From positions 3,646,501 to 3,710,500 of the forward strand of contig NC_008786.1 of NCBI RefSeq assembly GCF_000015565.1: a stretch of DNA of 64,000 nt, written 5' to 3'. This DNA comes from Verminephrobacter eiseniae EF01-2 (lineage in GTDB: Bacteria; Pseudomonadota; Gammaproteobacteria; Burkholderiales; Burkholderiaceae_C). Made by a program: the position numbers and the translations under genes. The notes under the pieces are model-generated. The model had not been told where the DNA came from and searched no databases. It saw nothing but the letters and a program-made list of their open reading frames with translations. Position 1 is the stretch's first letter; the number at the start of each line of letters is the position of its first letter. Shown here piece by piece: positions 7,627-17,087 of this stretch.

Positions 7627-9975
7627 TCAAGGCTTCAGCACAATCCTTTGCACCGTCGCCTGCTCCACTGCCTTGCGCGAATACAGCAAGGGGAAGTACT
7701 CGCCATCGAGCCAGCGCTCGGTCAGATCACGATAATGCGGGCTGTTCGGGTCGCCCGATTGACCCGGCGCATTGATGGCGACCGAGCCATCCCAATGGCC
7801 AACGTCCACCACCACGCGAAACGACGGGCCATTGGTTTGGCGAAAATCGCTGGCACGGTAAGTCGATTGATTCGGCCCATAGGCACCGCCACGTTTCGGC
7901 AGCGGGCCGACATTCAGCCTGGCGCGCATTTCCTCATCCACCACAGCCGCCAGAGGATGCTCCATCAGATTGTGATGCAGCTTGCCCCACTGCCATTGGC
8001 TGGCATCCTCGCCTTGCAGTTTGACCATCTCGGCATAGGCGTCGCGCAGGCTATCGCGCAAAAGCTCGTCGCGCCCGGGAACGGCACCCGGCTGCTCCAG
8101 CATATTCAGCATCACGGCAACATCCGGCGCCCCCATCGCCGCCGCCGCTTCCTTGCTCAGCACCGCCTCCTTGAAAGCCTTGCCCAGATGGCGCGCGAGC
8201 CAGACCTCATACAAGGCCGCCTGCGGCGAATCGACACGCTCGACATAATCCCAGCCCTTGAAGATGGCCGCCGGCGTGCCCGCATCCAGCTTGAGCAAGG
8301 CCACCAGACGGCGCGCAGGAATGGCCAGATCATCGTTCTGCAAACGCATGGCATCTTGCAGCGTCACCTTCGGCAAGGATGACAGCACTTCGCTGATGCG
8401 CATGAAGCGCGAACCATTGGTCCACTCGAAACCGAGCCTGCGTTCCCGATAGGGATAATCCTCCGGCAAGTTCATCTGATTGGCCGTGGCAAACCAGCCC
8501 TGCCGGGGGTTATAAACGCGCGGCAACTGATCACCGCTCCAGAACCCGGCCCACTCATAGCGGCCATCGCCCGGCACCGGCATCAAGCCATCCCAGTTCG
8601 GACGCTTGGGCGCCAGGCCGCCCGGTGCCCAACCGATATTGCCTTTGACATCGGCATACACCAGATTCACGGTCGGCGCGTCCCAGTTCACAATGGCGCG
8701 TTTGAAAGAATTGAAACTTTTCGCGTGCATGTAGCCAATGCTGCCGAAGTAGGGCGACATGCCCGGCTCCAGCCAGCACGAGCGCACGGCAAAGGCGCGC
8801 TGCCGGTCGGCGAAGATCACCGGGCCGTGGCGCGTGAAGCGCAAATCCGCCGTCTCCGGCACGCCGCCCTTCACCCTGATCGGCTCATGCAAGACCTGAA
8901 AAGGCTCCCACTTGCCCTGGTATTTGTACTCGTCGGGATTATCGGGATTCAACTCGTAGACATAGAGGTCTTCCTGGTCGATGCTGAAAATGGTCAGACC
9001 AAAGGCGATGGTTCCGTTGTGCCCGATCGAGATGCCCGGCAAGGCCGGCTCACCCGCACCGATGACATGCAGGCCCGGCGCGTTCAAGTGCGCGATGTAA
9101 CGCAGTGACGGCGCAGAGTAGGCGCGGTGCGGATCATTGGCCATGATGGCACGACCGGTGGCAGATTTGGCGGGCGCGATCACCCAGTTATTGCTGCCCT
9201 CCGTGCTTTCCTCAGGATTTTCTGCGGCAGCAATCCGTATGCCATCACCCTGACCGTCGGCGTGCGCGCTCAGGCTCTCTTTGGTAATCCTGACGTTTTG
9301 CGTCGCCAACTGAAACACCTTGAGCAAATCCTTGGGCAGGCAGGGGTCGAGACCTTCCGGCATCACCGCCTGCCATTTCGGCTGCAAACCGAAGCGGATT
9401 TCATCCGACTTCAGATCGGCCTTGCAAACGACATTGGCACGCGCAACTTCGCTATTGAGATTGCGCGTCAAACCATGGCTGCGAATGCGCACGACATCTT
9501 CCGCCTGCCATTTTGCGGGCTGGTAGGCCAGCTGCTTGAATTCATAAGGCAGGCGCTCTGGATGCGCGGTGACGAGATCGATATAGGCATTGATACCGGC
9601 AACGAAGGCCGTCGCAATCTGCTCCGACTGCTTGCCATAGGAATCCCACTCGCGCTGCATGTCGCCGCGATACAGAAACAAGCGCGTCGCCTGGTCTTGC
9701 GCGATATAGGCAGGGCCGAACACTTCAGACAATTGGCCAAGACCACGGCGGCGCCACAAATCGATCTGGAACAGACGATCACGCGCAGCGTTGAAGCCCT
9801 GCACGAAAAAGGCATCGGTCTGGCTGGCTGCATAAATATGCGGCACGCCCCATTTGTCGATGAGGATTTCAGCCTTCTTTTGCAGGCCGGGGACATGCAG
9901 GGTTTGCGTCGCTGCATGCGACGAGATTGCGCTGCAAGCCAGCAGAGCCAGCGCGCATGATTTCAGTGTTGCCAT
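7627..9975 (-). CDS. Penicillin acylase family protein (Ntn-hydrolase; acylase of N-acyl compounds)
   Basis: 782-residue precursor with a cleavable signal peptide (ALALLACSAISSHAA, cut near residue 21). The order is alpha chain, spacer, beta chain. The expected autocatalytic site is Gly260-Ser261 in EGSNNWVI, making Ser261 the N-terminal nucleophile of the beta chain, and later segments such as ANDPH fit the family. It acts in the periplasm and hydrolyses amide-linked acyl groups. The family includes penicillin G acylases and acyl-homoserine-lactone acylases (PvdQ/QuiP), and sequence reading alone cannot decide between them. The start at 9975 has AGGAG upstream. It appears monocistronic or co-transcribed with the sulfurtransferase gene 54 bp upstream. 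Confidence 0.9.
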   Translation of the reverse strand: MATLKSCALALLACSAISSHAATQTLHVPGLQKKAEILIDKWGVPHIYAASQTDAFFVQGFNAARDRLFQIDLWRRRGLGQLSEVFGPAYIAQDQATRLFLYRGDMQREWDSYGKQSEQIATAFVAGINAYIDLVTAHPERLPYEFKQLAYQPAKWQAEDVVRIRSHGLTRNLNSEVARANVVCKADLKSDEIRFGLQPKWQAVMPEGLDPCLPKDLLKVFQLATQNVRITKESLSAHADGQGDGIRIAAAENPEESTEGSNNWVIAPAKSATGRAIMANDPHRAYSAPSLRYIAHLNAPGLHVIGAGEPALPGISIGHNGTIAFGLTIFSIDQEDLYVYELNPDNPDEYKYQGKWEPFQVLHEPIRVKGGVPETADLRFTRHGPVIFADRQRAFAVRSCWLEPGMSPYFGSIGYMHAKSFNSFKRAIVNWDAPTVNLVYADVKGNIGWAPGGLAPKRPNWDGLMPVPGDGRYEWAGFWSGDQLPRVYNPRQGWFATANQMNLPEDYPYRERRLGFEWTNGSRFMRISEVLSSLPKVTLQDAMRLQNDDLAIPARRLVALLKLDAGTPAAIFKGWDYVERVDSPQAALYEVWLARHLGKAFKEAVLSKEAAAAMGAPDVAVMLNMLEQPGAVPGRDELLRDSLRDAYAEMVKLQGEDASQWQWGKLHHNLMEHPLAAVVDEEMRARLNVGPLPKRGGAYGPNQSTYRASDFRQTNGPSFRVVVDVGHWDGSVAINAPGQSGDPNSPHYRDLTERWLDGEYFPLLYSRKAVEQATVQRIVLKP

Positions 9976-10029
9976 CTCTTGGCTCCTGTGGTGGTCAGGG
10001 GACTTTACCGCAGTCCCAGGCGTTGCCGG

Positions 10030-10932
10030 CTACGCTGCCCCGCGCTCGACCGGACGGGTCGCGTCACTGCACCATTCGCTCCAACTGCCCGCGAAAAGCG
10101 CCGTCTGTCCAAGCCCCGCAATCTCCATGGCCAGCAGATTGGGCAAGGCGCTGACACCGCTGCCGCACTGGTGCACCACGCTGGCGGGGTCGCGCCCGGC
10201 CAGCAGGGTGGCGAATTCGGCATGCAACTCGGCCGCAGGCTTGAAGCGGCCATCGGCGGCCATGTTCAGGTTGAAGGGGCGGTTGAGCGCACCGGGGATA
10301 TGGCCGGCCACAGGGTCCAGCGGCTCGACCTCGCCACGGTAGCGCGGCGCAGCCCGGGCATCGACCACGGTCTGGCCCGGGGTCTGCAAGCGCGCCAACA
10401 CCTCGGCGGCGGTGCGCAATTGGCGCAGCGGCGCTGCCAGCCGGAAGTCCGCCGGCAACGGCGCCGGCCCTGCGCCGCTGCTGACTGCGCCAGCGGCCGC
10501 CTGCCAAGCCTGTAGCCCGCCATCGAGCACGGCCACGGCGTCATGGCCGGCCCACTTGAGCATCCACCACAGACGAGCGCAATAGTTCGCCCCCTGGCGG
10601 TCATACACCACGGCCTGCATGTGGTTGGCAAAACCCAGCGCCGAGAGCCACTGCGCAAAGCGCTCGCGGCTGGGCAGCGGATGGCGCCCGCCCGATGCGG
10701 GCCTGTCGGCCTCTGGCGTGGTGCCGCTGGCGCCGGGCGCGCCTGGCTTGGCGCTCAGATCATGGTTCAGGTCGGCATACACGGCGCCAGGGATATGCGC
10801 CTGCGCATACTGCTGCGCGCCCGCCGTGGGTTGTGCCAGATCGAAGCTGCAATCGAACACCATCAGCGGCGCGCCGCTGGCGATCAGGGATTGCAGTTCA
10901 CCGGCGCTGATCAGCGTAGTGCAAGTGGTCAT
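10030..10932 (-). CDS. sseA: 3-Mercaptopyruvate/thiosulfate sulfurtransferase (rhodanese, two domains)
   Basis: 300 residues with two rhodanese domains. The active-site loop in the C-terminal domain reads CGSGVSA, close to the CG(S/T)GVTA loop of 3-mercaptopyruvate sulfurtransferases rather than the CRxGx(R/T) of thiosulfate enzymes. The N-terminal domain has the conserved AHIPGAVYADLN segment. The start at 10932 is preferred over an in-frame start at 11022, which reads through a low-complexity proline/serine stretch. No obvious Shine-Dalgarno is present and the leader is C-rich on the coding strand. Role: transfer of sulfur from 3-mercaptopyruvate to thiols or cyanide in the cytoplasm. Confidence 0.88.
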   Translation of the reverse strand: MTTCTTLISAGELQSLIASGAPLMVFDCSFDLAQPTAGAQQYAQAHIPGAVYADLNHDLSAKPGAPGASGTTPEADRPASGGRHPLPSRERFAQWLSALGFANHMQAVVYDRQGANYCARLWWMLKWAGHDAVAVLDGGLQAWQAAAGAVSSGAGPAPLPADFRLAAPLRQLRTAAEVLARLQTPGQTVVDARAAPRYRGEVEPLDPVAGHIPGALNRPFNLNMAADGRFKPAAELHAEFATLLAGRDPASVVHQCGSGVSALPNLLAMEIAGLGQTALFAGSWSEWCSDATRPVERGAA

Positions 10933-11131
10933 GGGCGTAGGGGAAAGGCAAGGGAGGGGGGAGGAGGGGGCGGCGGGGGACGGCGCCCATTGTGTCAAAT
11001 GGTGCCGGCCGGTGGCGGGCATGCGCCTGAAAACCGCAGTGCGCAGGCCGTGATCGCTCGCCGACCAGCTTTGGAGCGGATGGGGGCGGCACGCCGGGCA
11101 GAACGCAGCCGGTGATGGCGGTTTTCAGCGA

Positions 11132-12040
11132 TCAATGCTCTTCCGCAGGCGCGCCCGGGGCGGTCCGCTCCCGCAAAATGGTCGCCACGATGCCGCTGCC
11201 CACGATCAGGGCCATGCCGATCCAGCCGATCGGCGGTATCTCGTCGCCCAGCAGCACGCTGTAGATGGCCGAGAACACGATGCCCGAGTACTGCAGGTTG
11301 GCGACCAGCAGCGTGCCGCGCTGCGTCTTGGCGCTGGCGTAGGCGCGGGTCATGCACAACTGGCCTGCGGCAGCCAGGATGCCGATGGGCAGCAGCCACA
11401 GCACCGGCCAGCCCGGCCAGGGCGAAGTGCCGGTCAGCAGCAGCGCCGCGCCGCCGGCCACCGCCGCGCCCATGGCGAAATAAAACACCGTGCGCTCTTC
11501 GGGTTCGCCCATGCGCGCCAGCGTCACCACCTGCATGTAGGCAAACGCGGCCGTTATGCCCGACAGCAGTCCGATCAGGCCGGCGAAGGATTGGTTCTGA
11601 TGCAGGCTCGGGCGCAGCAGCAGCACCACGCCGGCAAAACCGGCCAGCACGGTCAGCACCAGCGGGCCTTGCAGCGTCGGGCGCGGAGCGGCTGCCGAGG
11701 GGCGCCAGGCCAGCAACGTGCCGCCGACCAGAAAGGCCGCGATCCACACGCTGCTCAGGTAGTTCAGCGCCATCGCCGTGGCCAGCGGCAGGTGGGCAAT
11801 GGCAAAGAACCAGGCGCCCAGCGACACCACGCCCACCAGGCTGCGCCAGGCATGTATGCCGGGGTACTGCGTGGCCAGCGTCACCCGCTGCAAGCGCGCC
11901 AGCAGCCACAGGATCAATATGCCGATCAGGCCCCGGTAGCAGACCAGTTCGGCCGAGTTGAAGTACCCCGACGCGACCTTCACGCACACGCCCATGCTGG
12001 CAAACAGGAACGCGGCCAGCACCATCCAGAGAGCTTGCAT
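11132..12040 (-). CDS. DMT-superfamily transporter, two EamA domains
   Basis: 302 residues with about ten hydrophobic segments in two homologous halves. The N-terminus (LWMVLAAFLFASMGVCVKVA) is the classic EamA opening, and the second half starts near FAGLIGLLSGITAAFAYM. The conserved glutamate-containing C-terminal motif LLGDEIPPIGWIGMALI is present. It is an inner-membrane metabolite transporter, usually an exporter. The substrate cannot be deduced. It is oriented with its neighbours but separated by more than 100 bp on both sides. Confidence 0.87.
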   Translation of the reverse strand: MQALWMVLAAFLFASMGVCVKVASGYFNSAELVCYRGLIGILILWLLARLQRVTLATQYPGIHAWRSLVGVVSLGAWFFAIAHLPLATAMALNYLSSVWIAAFLVGGTLLAWRPSAAAPRPTLQGPLVLTVLAGFAGVVLLLRPSLHQNQSFAGLIGLLSGITAAFAYMQVVTLARMGEPEERTVFYFAMGAAVAGGAALLLTGTSPWPGWPVLWLLPIGILAAAGQLCMTRAYASAKTQRGTLLVANLQYSGIVFSAIYSVLLGDEIPPIGWIGMALIVGSGIVATILRERTAPGAPAEEH

Positions 12041-12185
12041 CGGTCGGTGGTTTCTTCAAAGAGCAACGCCTGGCTGGCGTGCAGATGCTGCGGTGTCTGC
12101 GGTGCCGACCGCTGCCAGCGCTCGTCGTTCAAGCGTTTGCAGCCATCGCAGTGGTGGCGCTCCGGCCCGGCCGGCGCCGCCGCAC

Positions 12186-13337
12186 TCAGCGTTTGGGCGC
12201 AGTTTCATCCAGGCCATCGCCCATGGCCCTGCGGTACCACTCGTGAAAGTGCTGCATGCCGTCTTCCATCGGGCTTTGGTAAGGGCCGGTCTGATTGTCG
12301 CCGCGCGCCAGCAAGGCCCGGCGACCGGCGTCCATGCGCTCGCCGATCTCGTCGTCCTCGATGCAGGTTTCCATGTAGGCGGCCTGTTGCGCCGTGACGA
12401 ATTCGCGCTCGAATGCGGCGATCTCCTCGGGGTAGTAAAACTCCACCACATTCAGCGTCTTGTCCGGGCTGATCGGGTGCAGCGTGGAGATGGTCAGCAC
12501 ATGGGGGTACCACTCCAGCATCAGGCACGGGTACAGCGTGAGCCAGATCGCGCCATGCCGGGGCGGCTTGCCGGCGCGATAGGACAGCAATGCGTTGTGC
12601 CAGCGCTCGTATACCGGGCTGCCGGGCTTGCCCAGCCGGTTGGCCACGCCGACGGTCTGCACCGAGTAGTTTTTGCCGAACTCCCAGCGCAGGTCCGTGC
12701 AACTGACAAAGCTGCCCAGGCCCGGGTGGAAGGGGCCGACATGGTAGTCCTCCAGATAGACCTCGATGAAGGTCTTCCAGTTGTAGTGGCACTCGTGCAG
12801 TTCCACATGGTCGAGCACATGGCCGCCAAAGTCGAGGTCGGCGCGTGGGCCCAGACCGGCCAGGTCGGCGGCCACGTCATGGCCGTTGTCCTCGAACAGC
12901 AGACCGTTCCACGAGCGCAACCGGTAGTTATCGAGGTTCAGGCAGGGGTCATGCGCAAAGTGCGGCGCGCCCAGCAACTCGCCCTGCGGGCTGTAGGTCC
13001 AGCGGTGCAGCGGGCACACGATGCGGCCGCCCCCGCTGCCCTTTTGCTGGCTGTGCAGCGAGCCTTTGCCCTTGAGCATGATGGCCTGGCGGTGGCGACA
13101 GACATTGGAGAGCAGTTCGACACCGCCTTGGTCGTTGCGCACCAGCACGCGGCCCTCGCCCTCCTGGGGCAGCGCGTAGTAGTCGCCCGCCTCGGGCACG
13201 GCCAATTGGTGCCCCACATAGCGCGGGCCATGCCGCATGAGGCGTTCGCGCTCGCGCTGGAACAGCGCGGCGTCAAAGTAGCTCGAAACTGGTAGTTGGC
13301 TTGCGGCCTGCTGCAGTTGAAGACTTAAATCAGACAT
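12186..13337 (-). CDS. Rieske non-haem iron oxygenase, alpha subunit
   Basis: 383 residues. Rieske ligands: Cys80-x-His82 and Cys108-x2-His111. The mononuclear iron site is recognisable as NWKTFIEVYLEDYHVGPFHPGL, with His199 and His204 as likely iron ligands. The family includes aromatic-ring dioxygenases and quaternary-amine demethylases. The spacing between the two Rieske pairs is longer than usual because of a Gly/Lys/Ser-rich insertion (residues about 89-104). No beta subunit, ferredoxin or reductase gene is adjacent, so the electron partner is unknown. The start at 13337 has AGGTCA upstream. Confidence 0.87.
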   Translation of the reverse strand: MSDLSLQLQQAASQLPVSSYFDAALFQRERERLMRHGPRYVGHQLAVPEAGDYYALPQEGEGRVLVRNDQGGVELLSNVCRHRQAIMLKGKGSLHSQQKGSGGGRIVCPLHRWTYSPQGELLGAPHFAHDPCLNLDNYRLRSWNGLLFEDNGHDVAADLAGLGPRADLDFGGHVLDHVELHECHYNWKTFIEVYLEDYHVGPFHPGLGSFVSCTDLRWEFGKNYSVQTVGVANRLGKPGSPVYERWHNALLSYRAGKPPRHGAIWLTLYPCLMLEWYPHVLTISTLHPISPDKTLNVVEFYYPEEIAAFEREFVTAQQAAYMETCIEDDEIGERMDAGRRALLARGDNQTGPYQSPMEDGMQHFHEWYRRAMGDGLDETAPKR

Positions 13338-13746
13338 GGATGACCTGACCTAAAGACTCCCCACAGGGAGGTGCGCCGGGGCGCATCTGGGAAAAGAAAC
13401 CGGTCAGCTTGCCAGCCGGCCCGAAAGGAACGCGATTATAGGTGCCGGGCTTGCTGCGGCGCCCTGCGCTTGGCCTGGCTTGGCCTGTATTGCAAACCAG
13501 TGTCGCGTTACCGATCATCTGTCTGTCTGCGCGGGCCATCGAAGCGCAGCGCGGCGTTGCAGCGCTTGCCAATACGCTCGGTCGCTCGGTATGGGCGGCG
13601 CGCTGCGCCTTGCGCTGCGCGCCGATGGCTGCGCGCAACCTACGACATCTGATCGGTGACGCGACACTAGGGTTACTGACCGCCAAGCATGGTGGGCTGC
13701 GCCTAGAATCACCGGTTTTCACCCGCGCCGCGCTGCGCCCATCGCC
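13338..13746. other. Divergent intergenic region containing repeat copy 2
   Basis: The stretch lies between the Rieske oxygenase (leftward) and xseB (rightward). Apart from the palindromic repeat at 13499-13670, no gene, RNA or confident promoter is seen. Both neighbouring genes must be promoted from here, and the repeat lies between their presumed promoters. Confidence 0.5.
13499..13670 (+). repeat. Palindromic repeat, copy 2 (longer variant)
   Basis: Same family as the element at 7395. The ends read AGTGTCGCGTTACCGATCA (one substitution) and TGATCGGTGACGCGACACTAG. It is several bases longer because the central loop holds an extra CTCGGTCG-like duplication, and the inner stem is eroded (GTATGGGC in place of GTATTGG). 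It appears to be the most diverged of the five copies in the window. Confidence 0.88.
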
Positions 13747-13980
13747 ATGCACCAGGCTCCTGCCCCACCCGCCGAACCTGCCAGCTACGAGGCCGCACTG
13801 CACGAGTTGGAGCAACTCGTGGCGCGCATCGAGTCGGGCCAGTTGCCGCTCGACCAGATGCTGGCCGGTTACCAGCGCGGCGCCAGTTTGCTGTCCTTTT
13901 GCCGCCAGCGTCTGGATGCGGTGCAGGAGCAGATCAAGGTGCTCGATGATGGCCCGCTGCAACCTTGGGTCCAGCAATGA
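13747..13980 (+). CDS. xseB: Exodeoxyribonuclease VII small subunit
   Basis: 77 residues, the normal size. The conserved core [31 protein letters not shown] region, then [22 protein letters not shown], is diagnostic of XseB. It forms a complex with XseA (not in this window) that degrades single-stranded DNA to short oligonucleotides. The gene precedes ispA and overlaps it by 4 bp (ATGA), the classic xseB-ispA-dxs arrangement of proteobacteria. Confidence 0.95.
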   Translation: MHQAPAPPAEPASYEAALHELEQLVARIESGQLPLDQMLAGYQRGASLLSFCRQRLDAVQEQIKVLDDGPLQPWVQQ

Positions 13981-14921
13981 GCGCCGCTTCCACGCTATCG
14001 GCTGCGGCGGCTCCGCTGGACCTGGGCGGCTGGCAGCAAAACCACCTGGCCCAGGTGGAGCAGGCGCTGTCGCAATGGGTGGGCCATGGCGCGCCCGCCG
14101 GGCTGGGCGAGGCCATGCGCTATGCCGTGCTCGATGGCGGCAAGCGCCTGCGGCCGCTGCTGGTGCTGGCCGCGTATCAGGCGGTCTGCAGCGGCCAGCC
14201 TGCACCCTGCGCCTGGCACGATGCGGCGGCGCTGCGTGCCGCCTGCGCCGTGGAACTGATCCACGCCTATTCGCTGGTGCATGACGATCTGCCCTGCATG
14301 GACAACGATGTGCTGCGCCGTGGCAAGCCCACGGCGCATGTGCGGTTCGGCCCGGCCCGGGCCCTGCTCGCAGGCGACGCGCTGCAAGCCTTTGCGTTCG
14401 AGTTGCTCACGCCCGAGGACATGCCCATCCCCGCCGCCACGCAGGCCGCGCTGTGCCGCCTGCTGGCGCGTGCGGCGGGCTCGACCGGCATGGCCGGCGG
14501 CCAGGCGATCGATCTGGCCAGCGTCGGCCTGCGGCTCACCGAAGGGCAGTTGCGCCAGATGCACCGCCTCAAGACCGGCGCGCTGCTGCAGGCCAGCGTG
14601 CTGATGGGCGCCGTGTGCGGCCAGGCCGCGCCTGCGGCCTATCGGGCGCTGTCCGACTATGGTGCGGCGCTGGGGCTGGCGTTCCAGGTGGTGGATGACA
14701 TCCTCGACGTGGTGGCCGATTCGGCCACGCTGGGCAAGACGGCCGGCAAGGATGCCATCGCCGCCAAGCCCACCTATGTATCGCTGCTGGGCCTGGAACG
14801 GGCCCAGGCCCAGGCCCGGGAACTGCTGGCCGGCGCGCATGCGGCCCGGCTCCGCAGCGACCTGCCCGACACCCGTGCGCTGGCCGCGCTGGCCGACATG
14901 GTACTGTCCCGCCCCTCTTGA
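13977..14921 (+). CDS. ispA: Farnesyl diphosphate synthase (short-chain polyprenyl synthase)
   Basis: 314 residues. The first Asp-rich motif is DDLPCMDND, the second is DDILDVV, and GGKRLRPLL near the N-terminus is the pyrophosphate-binding lysine/arginine segment. It condenses IPP with DMAPP and GPP to make farnesyl diphosphate in the cytoplasm. The ATG at 13977 overlaps the xseB stop, so translation is coupled; an in-frame ATG 12 bases earlier is less likely. Context with dxs places it in the MEP-isoprenoid pathway. Confidence 0.95.
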   Translation: MSAASTLSAAAAPLDLGGWQQNHLAQVEQALSQWVGHGAPAGLGEAMRYAVLDGGKRLRPLLVLAAYQAVCSGQPAPCAWHDAAALRAACAVELIHAYSLVHDDLPCMDNDVLRRGKPTAHVRFGPARALLAGDALQAFAFELLTPEDMPIPAATQAALCRLLARAAGSTGMAGGQAIDLASVGLRLTEGQLRQMHRLKTGALLQASVLMGAVCGQAAPAAYRALSDYGAALGLAFQVVDDILDVVADSATLGKTAGKDAIAAKPTYVSLLGLERAQAQARELLAGAHAARLRSDLPDTRALAALADMVLSRPS

Positions 14922-14998
14922 CGTTCTTCTCGACGCCCCTGTCTGACCGGCCTCTGGTGCTGATATTTCCTGCACCGGTAGCTATCAAAAAATAGTAA

Positions 14999-16894
14999 AT
15001 GCCAAGCACATCCTTTCCCCTGCTGGAAACCATCGACGACCCGGCGCAACTGCGCCAGCTCGCGCGCGCGCAGCTCAAGGTGCTGGCTGCGGAGCTGCGC
15101 GGCTTCGTGCTGGAGAGCGTCTCGCGCACCGGCGGCCACCTGAGCTCCAACCTGGGCACGGTGGAACTGACGGTGGCGCTGCACCATGTATTCCAGACGC
15201 CGCATGACCGCCTGGTATGGGACGTGGGCCACCAGACCTATGCGCACAAGATACTGACCGGCCGGCGTGAGCGCATGCACACGCTGCGCCAGCAAGGCGG
15301 CATCTCGGGCTTTCCGCAGCGCGGCGAGAGCGTGTACGACACCTTCGGCACGGCGCATTCGAGCACCAGCATCTCGGCCGCGCTGGGCATGGCGCTGGCG
15401 GCCAAGCGCAAGGGCGAGAGCCGCCACACCGTGGCCATCATCGGCGACGGCGCGATGAGCGCCGGCATGGCCTTCGAGGCGCTGAACAACGCCGGCGTGG
15501 CCGACTGCAACCTGCTGGTGGTGCTCAACGACAACGACATGAGCATCAGCCCCCCGGTGGGCGCGCTCAACCGCTACCTGGCCCAGCTCATGAGCGGGCG
15601 GTTCTACGCAGCGGCCAAGAACATGGGCAAGACCGTGCTGCGGCCCATGCCCCCGTTGCTGGAATTTGCCAAGCGCTTCGAGCAACAGGCCAAGGGCCTG
15701 GTCGTGCCCGCCACATTGTTCGAGAAATTCGGCTTCAACTACATCGGGCCGATCGACGGGCATGACCTCGATTCACTGATCCCCACGCTGGACAACATCA
15801 AGGGCCTCCAAGGCCCGCAATTCCTGCATGTGGTGACCAAAAAAGGCCAGGGCTACAAGCTCGCCGAGGCCGACCCGGTGGCCTACCACGGCCCGGCCCG
15901 GTTCGACCCCGCCGTGGGCCTGGTCAAAAGCAGCACCGCGCCCCGGCTGACCTTCACCCAGGTGTTTGGCCAGTGGCTGTGCGACATGGCCGCGCACGAT
16001 GAACGCCTGGTGGGCATCACGCCCGCGATGCGCGAAGGCTCGGGCATGGTCGAATTCGAGCAGCGCTTTCCCGACCGGTACTACGACGTGGGCATCGCCG
16101 AGCAGCATGCCGTGACCTTTGCCGCCGGCATGGCCTGCGAGGGCGCCAAGCCCGTGGTGGCGATCTACTCGACCTTCCTGCAGCGCGGCTACGACCAACT
16201 GATCCACGACGTGGCCCTGCAAAACCTGCCGGTGGTATTTGCGCTCGACCGCGCCGGCCTGGTCGGGGCCGATGGCGCCACCCATGCCGGCGCCTACGAC
16301 ATCGCGTTCCTGCGCTGCATTCCGAACATGGGCCTGGCCTGCCCCGCCGACGAGCGCGAATGCCGCCAACTGCTGAGCAGCGCCTATGCCCAAAACCACC
16401 CCGTGGCCGTGCGCTACCCGCGCGGCAGTGGTGCCGGAGTGGCGCCACTGGCCGGGCTGGACGGCCTGCCCTTTGGCAAAGGCGAAATCCGCCGCGAACG
16501 CCAGCGCCAAGACAGCAACGCACCGCGCATTGCCATCCTGGCGTTCGGCAGCTTGCTGTATCCGGCGCTGGAAGCGGCCGATGCGCTCGATGCCACCGTG
16601 GTCAACATGCGCTGGGCCAAGCCCCTCGATGACGCCTTGCTGCGCCAAGTGGCCGAAGGCCACGATGCCCTGGTCACGCTGGAAGAAGGCGCCATCATGG
16701 GCGGCGCCGGCAGCGCAGTGACCGAAACGCTCAACGCCGCAGGCATCTTGCGCCCGGTGCTGCAACTGGGCCTGGCGGACATCTTCATCGAACATGGCGA
16801 CCCGGCCAAACTGCTGGCCATGCAGGGACTGAACGCAGCCGGCATCCGCGCGGCAATTGCTGCGCGCTTTCCGGCCATCGACGTGGCCCGATGA
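14999..16894 (+). CDS. dxs: 1-Deoxy-D-xylulose-5-phosphate synthase
   Basis: 631 residues, close to the family norm of about 620. The thiamine diphosphate motif [18 protein letters not shown]...[12 protein letters not shown] and the catalytic glutamate region [17 protein letters not shown] are intact, and the C-terminal transketolase domain ends normally. It condenses pyruvate and glyceraldehyde 3-phosphate, the first step of the MEP pathway. It lies 77 bp after ispA. The gap contains short inverted repeats and the AT-rich run AGCTATCAAAAAATAG just before the start, with no clear Shine-Dalgarno. Confidence 0.96.
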   Translation: MPSTSFPLLETIDDPAQLRQLARAQLKVLAAELRGFVLESVSRTGGHLSSNLGTVELTVALHHVFQTPHDRLVWDVGHQTYAHKILTGRRERMHTLRQQGGISGFPQRGESVYDTFGTAHSSTSISAALGMALAAKRKGESRHTVAIIGDGAMSAGMAFEALNNAGVADCNLLVVLNDNDMSISPPVGALNRYLAQLMSGRFYAAAKNMGKTVLRPMPPLLEFAKRFEQQAKGLVVPATLFEKFGFNYIGPIDGHDLDSLIPTLDNIKGLQGPQFLHVVTKKGQGYKLAEADPVAYHGPARFDPAVGLVKSSTAPRLTFTQVFGQWLCDMAAHDERLVGITPAMREGSGMVEFEQRFPDRYYDVGIAEQHAVTFAAGMACEGAKPVVAIYSTFLQRGYDQLIHDVALQNLPVVFALDRAGLVGADGATHAGAYDIAFLRCIPNMGLACPADERECRQLLSSAYAQNHPVAVRYPRGSGAGVAPLAGLDGLPFGKGEIRRERQRQDSNAPRIAILAFGSLLYPALEAADALDATVVNMRWAKPLDDALLRQVAEGHDALVTLEEGAIMGGAGSAVTETLNAAGILRPVLQLGLADIFIEHGDPAKLLAMQGLNAAGIRAAIAARFPAIDVAR

Positions 16895-17087
16895 TGCGGC
16901 CCTGGTGGCGGACGATACCGAGGGGGCCCCGATGGCACGGGAAAACCCGCAAAAAGCGCCACCGGCATGTTTCTACAATGGCCCCGGGGCCGGAATGAAA
17001 TCCAAATGAAATCCCTCAGGCCGTGATCCCCATTGGCCCCTCATCTGTACCCCTCATCGATCAACAAGGCATCGGAGAAAAAACCTC

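Noticed and set aside
14922..14998. Terminator between ispA and dxs
   Set aside because: Only 4-5-bp stems (GGTGC/GCACC, CTAT/ATAG) could be drawn; too weak, and the genes are normally co-transcribed.
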